This document shows positions 6,892 to 8,573 of a stretch of DNA of 8,573 nucleotides, in pieces. Below the pieces are notes generated by a model. That model saw nothing but the letters and a program-made list of their open reading frames with translations. It had not been told where the DNA came from and searched no databases. Both the position numbers and the translations under genes were made by a program. Source of the DNA: Actinomycetota bacterium (lineage in GTDB: Bacteria; Actinomycetota; Acidimicrobiia; Acidimicrobiales; RAAP-2); NCBI GenBank assembly GCA_009701115.1, contig WLKR01000036.1, forward strand, positions 1 through 8,573, read 5' to 3'. Positions within the stretch are counted from its first letter, which is position 1; every line of letters starts with the position of its first letter.

Positions 6892-8042
6892 TCCTCAAGC
6901 AAATCGTTGTCTTGACCGAGTCCCCGGGGACCGCTTCGTAGTTCGGGACGCTTTCCGTCAATTCGAAGCGGCGAACGCAGCATTGCTATAGGCCCCACCA
7001 CGGAGTCGGTCGTGCCTACGAAGTCAGAGTCAGCAATCTGGGGTTGGCGCACCGCTTCGGCCACGTCGTAGATGGGTGCACACGGCACGCGTGCTTCCAT
7101 CAACGACTTCAGCCACGCGTCGACCGATTGCGTCGCGAAAAGCTCATCGAGGTAGGCATGCAGGGCGTCACGCTCGACGACTCGAATCTCATTGGTCAAC
7201 CACTCGGGGTGTTCGCGCAGGATCATTCCATCGAGCGCGCGATCGAGAGACTCGAACTGCGCGTCAGTTCCAACTGCCAACAGCAGAAGACCGTCGCTGG
7301 CGCGTACTGGTCCGTAGGGAGCGATACTCGGATGGTGATTGCCCAGTCGACCGGGAACCTGGTCGGTGACCAAGAAGCCCTGCATCTGATTTACGAGCGC
7401 CGTCATCGTCGACTCCAGGAGTGGTGCTTCGATGTGTCGCCCGGGACGGCCCTGGAGTTTGCCCACGAGAGCCGCGAGGAGACCGATGGCGGCGTAGAGA
7501 CCCGTGACAACATCCGCGAGTGGGGCGCCGACCTTGGTGGGCTCACCATCAAACTCCCCGGTCACCGACATCAGGCCGGAGCGGGCTTGAGCCAACAGAT
7601 CAAACGTTGGTTCATTGGCCAGTGGACCCGTACCGGAGGCCGGGGTCACTGAGACCCAGATCACGTCAGGGTTAGCTAGTCGAAGTTGCTCGAGTCCAAA
7701 TCGGTCCCGTTGATAGGGCAGATAGTTCTCGATCACCGCGTCAGCCTGGGCGATTAGAGCCTCCAGCTTCGCGAGGTCTTCGGCATTAGACAGGTCCAAC
7801 GTGACGTTGCGACGATGGCGATTCACGCTGAGGTAGTAGGTAGCCAGTCCATTGAGTCGTGGTGGGGCGAGTTCACGAACCGGGTCCCCGGCTGGCGACT
7901 CCACCTTGATCACGTCGGCACCTAAATCGCCCACCACCATCGCGCAGAGAGGTCCGGCCAGCACCCGCGACAGATCGAGGACTCTGAGCCCCTCGAGAGG
8001 TAGACCCGTTCCACTATTGGATTCGGCAATCTCCCAACGCAC
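6888..8042 (-). CDS. Class III (CaiB/BaiF family) CoA-transferase
   Basis: Family III enzymes move CoA between carboxylic acids; close relatives include formyl-CoA:oxalate transferase, carnitine CaiB and alpha-methylacyl-CoA racemase. The frame from GTG 8042 gives 384 residues, normal for the family. Seen in order are LEGLRVLDLSRVLAGPLCAM near the N-terminus, DLGADVIKVESPAGDPVR, the NRHRRNVTLDL segment, FDLLAQARSGLMSVTG, and GAPLADVVTGLYAA with the candidate catalytic Asp177. GNHHPSIAPYGP and a C-terminal VPCAPIYDVAE follow. GTG 8048 is possible, but AGG lies seven bases before GTG 8042 and immediately before 8048, favouring 8042. About 15 residues precede the conserved start of the fold. No acyl-CoA synthetase, dehydrogenase or decarboxylase is visible nearby, so the acid substrate is open. 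Confidence 0.92.
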   Translation of the reverse strand: MRWEIAESNSGTGLPLEGLRVLDLSRVLAGPLCAMVVGDLGADVIKVESPAGDPVRELAPPRLNGLATYYLSVNRHRRNVTLDLSNAEDLAKLEALIAQADAVIENYLPYQRDRFGLEQLRLANPDVIWVSVTPASGTGPLANEPTFDLLAQARSGLMSVTGEFDGEPTKVGAPLADVVTGLYAAIGLLAALVGKLQGRPGRHIEAPLLESTMTALVNQMQGFLVTDQVPGRLGNHHPSIAPYGPVRASDGLLLLAVGTDAQFESLDRALDGMILREHPEWLTNEIRVVERDALHAYLDELFATQSVDAWLKSLMEARVPCAPIYDVAEAVRQPQIADSDFVGTTDSVVGPIAMLRSPLRIDGKRPELRSGPRGLGQDNDLLED

Positions 8043-8120
8043 TAGCACACCTGCGATAAGAAGCTCGTACGCCCTAGGCGATGGCGGAATGGCGGATTCG
8101 AGAGATTCACCACGGGGTAA

Positions 8121-8148
8121 ATCATCACTTCGGGTTCAGCGTGATCAT
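8121..8148 (-). other. Imperfect hairpin with a seven-codon mini-ORF upstream of the CoA-transferase
   Basis: This is the main structure in the spacer between the two minus-strand genes. ATCATCAC (8121-8128) and GTGATCAT (8141-8148) pair at 7 of 8 positions around a 12-base loop. On the minus strand, ATG 8148 opens MITLNPK and stops at TGA 8125-8127. AAGGA (complement of 8156-8160) lies seven bases upstream. A leader peptide is conceivable, but nothing else supports it and chance is likely. Confidence 0.2.
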
Positions 8149-8191
8149 GACGTTTTCCTTGCAGTCATCTCGGAGCCGAGTGCGTCCTATC

Positions 8192-8217
8192 TTGCACTCC
8201 TCGAAAGGAAATTGCAA
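8192..8217 (-). terminator. Stem-loop just after the second MFS gene
   Basis: Reading the minus strand, TTGCA, a two-base bulge and TTCCT pair with AGGAG and TGCAA around a TTCG tetraloop. That is ten pairs including one G-T wobble. The stem begins two bases past the MFS stop codon, where a terminator or 3'-end stabiliser would sit. No run of T follows, so a classical intrinsic terminator is not shown. Confidence 0.4.
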
Positions 8218-8218
8218 T

Positions 8219-8573
8219 CTAGTGGGCGGCGATTGCAGCTGGCGGTTGATCGGCTTTGCTCGGCAGGAAGGTAAACGCCAGGATGCTCAGCACCAACGCT
8301 ACGCCGGCCGCCACGAAACAGCCACGATGGAACCCGCTCATGAAGCTCTCCACGATGTGAGGCTGGAGACTGGCGGCAATCGGCACGGGCAGGGATTGGG
8401 CCGTGGCCAGAGCGCCCTGCATTGACTCGCTAGCCCTGGTCGCAATCCCGGCAGGTACGTACTGACTGAAGGCGTGAAGAATTTGCGGACCGAAAACAGA
8501 ACTGAAGGTCGAACCGACAACGGCCACGCCCAGGGTCCCGCCAAGTTCGCGAGTCACGTTATTGACGGCCGAG
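8219..8573 (-). CDS. MFS exporter, DHA2 type, C-terminal part (5' truncated)
   Basis: The frame is open to the right edge and ends at TAG (complement of 8219-8221), showing 117 residues of the C-terminal end. It begins SAVNNVTRELGGTLGVAVVG, the conserved late-helix motif of DHA2 (EmrB/QacA-like) transporters. It then has a periplasmic-like loop of about 50 residues, SGFHRGCFVAAGVALVLSILAFTFLP as the last helix, and a short Ala-rich tail. The GTG at 8557 is internal, not a start, because the family match continues upstream of it. The protein should be a proton-driven small-molecule exporter in the inner membrane. It is distinct from the MFS protein at 3011-4429, whose C-terminus differs clearly. 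Cargo is unknown. Confidence 0.85.
   Translation of the reverse strand, partial: SAVNNVTRELGGTLGVAVVGSTFSSVFGPQILHAFSQYVPAGIATRASESMQGALATAQSLPVPIAASLQPHIVESFMSGFHRGCFVAAGVALVLSILAFTFLPSKADQPPAAIAAH

Noticed and set aside
7044..7652. A 202-codon open frame on the + strand
   Set aside because: It lies entirely inside the CoA-transferase gene on the other strand, which has full family motifs. Its own translation has no recognisable domain.
8080..8152. Possible tRNA, because GGCGATGGCGGAATGGC and GGGTTCAGC look tRNA-like
   Set aside because: The ends do not pair as an acceptor stem, and no anticodon arm of correct spacing can be drawn.
1..8573. CRISPR arrays, insertion sequences, phage or defence genes
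   Set aside because: No spaced direct repeats, terminal inverted repeats, transposase or nuclease-like reading frames were seen. Nearly all bases are accounted for by housekeeping, transport and redox genes.

Overview
The window is an ordinary, gene-dense bacterial chromosome segment. By eye it has moderately high GC, with GTG starts and very short or overlapping gene junctions. The protein flavour is actinobacterial: a nitronate-monooxygenase-type flavoprotein, a nitroreductase opening with an AIRDFRD-like motif, an ABC ATPase with an SLGMSQR signature loop, and DHA2-type MFS exporters. An actinobacterium, perhaps an aquatic acidimicrobial lineage, is my best guess, but this is inferred from protein character only. 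I see no rRNA, tRNA, CRISPR array, insertion sequence, integrase or phage gene.

Layout. Positions 1-2365 (+ strand) hold a tight run: the C-terminal end of a low-molecular-weight protein tyrosine phosphatase, an NhaA Na+/H+ antiporter and a nitronate monooxygenase-like flavoprotein. Positions 2366-4429 (- strand) hold a DHA2-type MFS exporter followed 9 nt later by msrA (methionine sulfoxide reductase A). A short divergent promoter region (about 4430-4498) separates these from a + strand operon at 4499-6891: ABC-2 type exporter ATPase, its six-helix permease and a nitroreductase-family flavoprotein. Positions 6888-8042 (- strand) encode a class III (CaiB/BaiF) CoA-transferase. After a 170-nt spacer, 8219-8573 (- strand) is the C-terminal end of a second DHA2-type MFS exporter that runs off the right edge.

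How the genes may work together. Two exporters of different classes, an antiporter, two flavin oxidoreductases and an oxidised-protein repair enzyme sit together. This fits a stress or xenobiotic-handling neighbourhood, but each gene is a common family and no single pathway is demonstrated.

The points most worth a second look are as follows. The nhaA reading frame has clear family homology upstream of any ATG, GTG or TTG, with an ATC at 208 as the natural-looking start. A mirrored CCGAGTACnnAGG motif flanks the divergent promoter. Two convergent gene pairs have touching or overlapping stop codons. A stem-loop with a TTCG tetraloop lies directly after the second MFS gene. I did not find a convincing undescribed system here.
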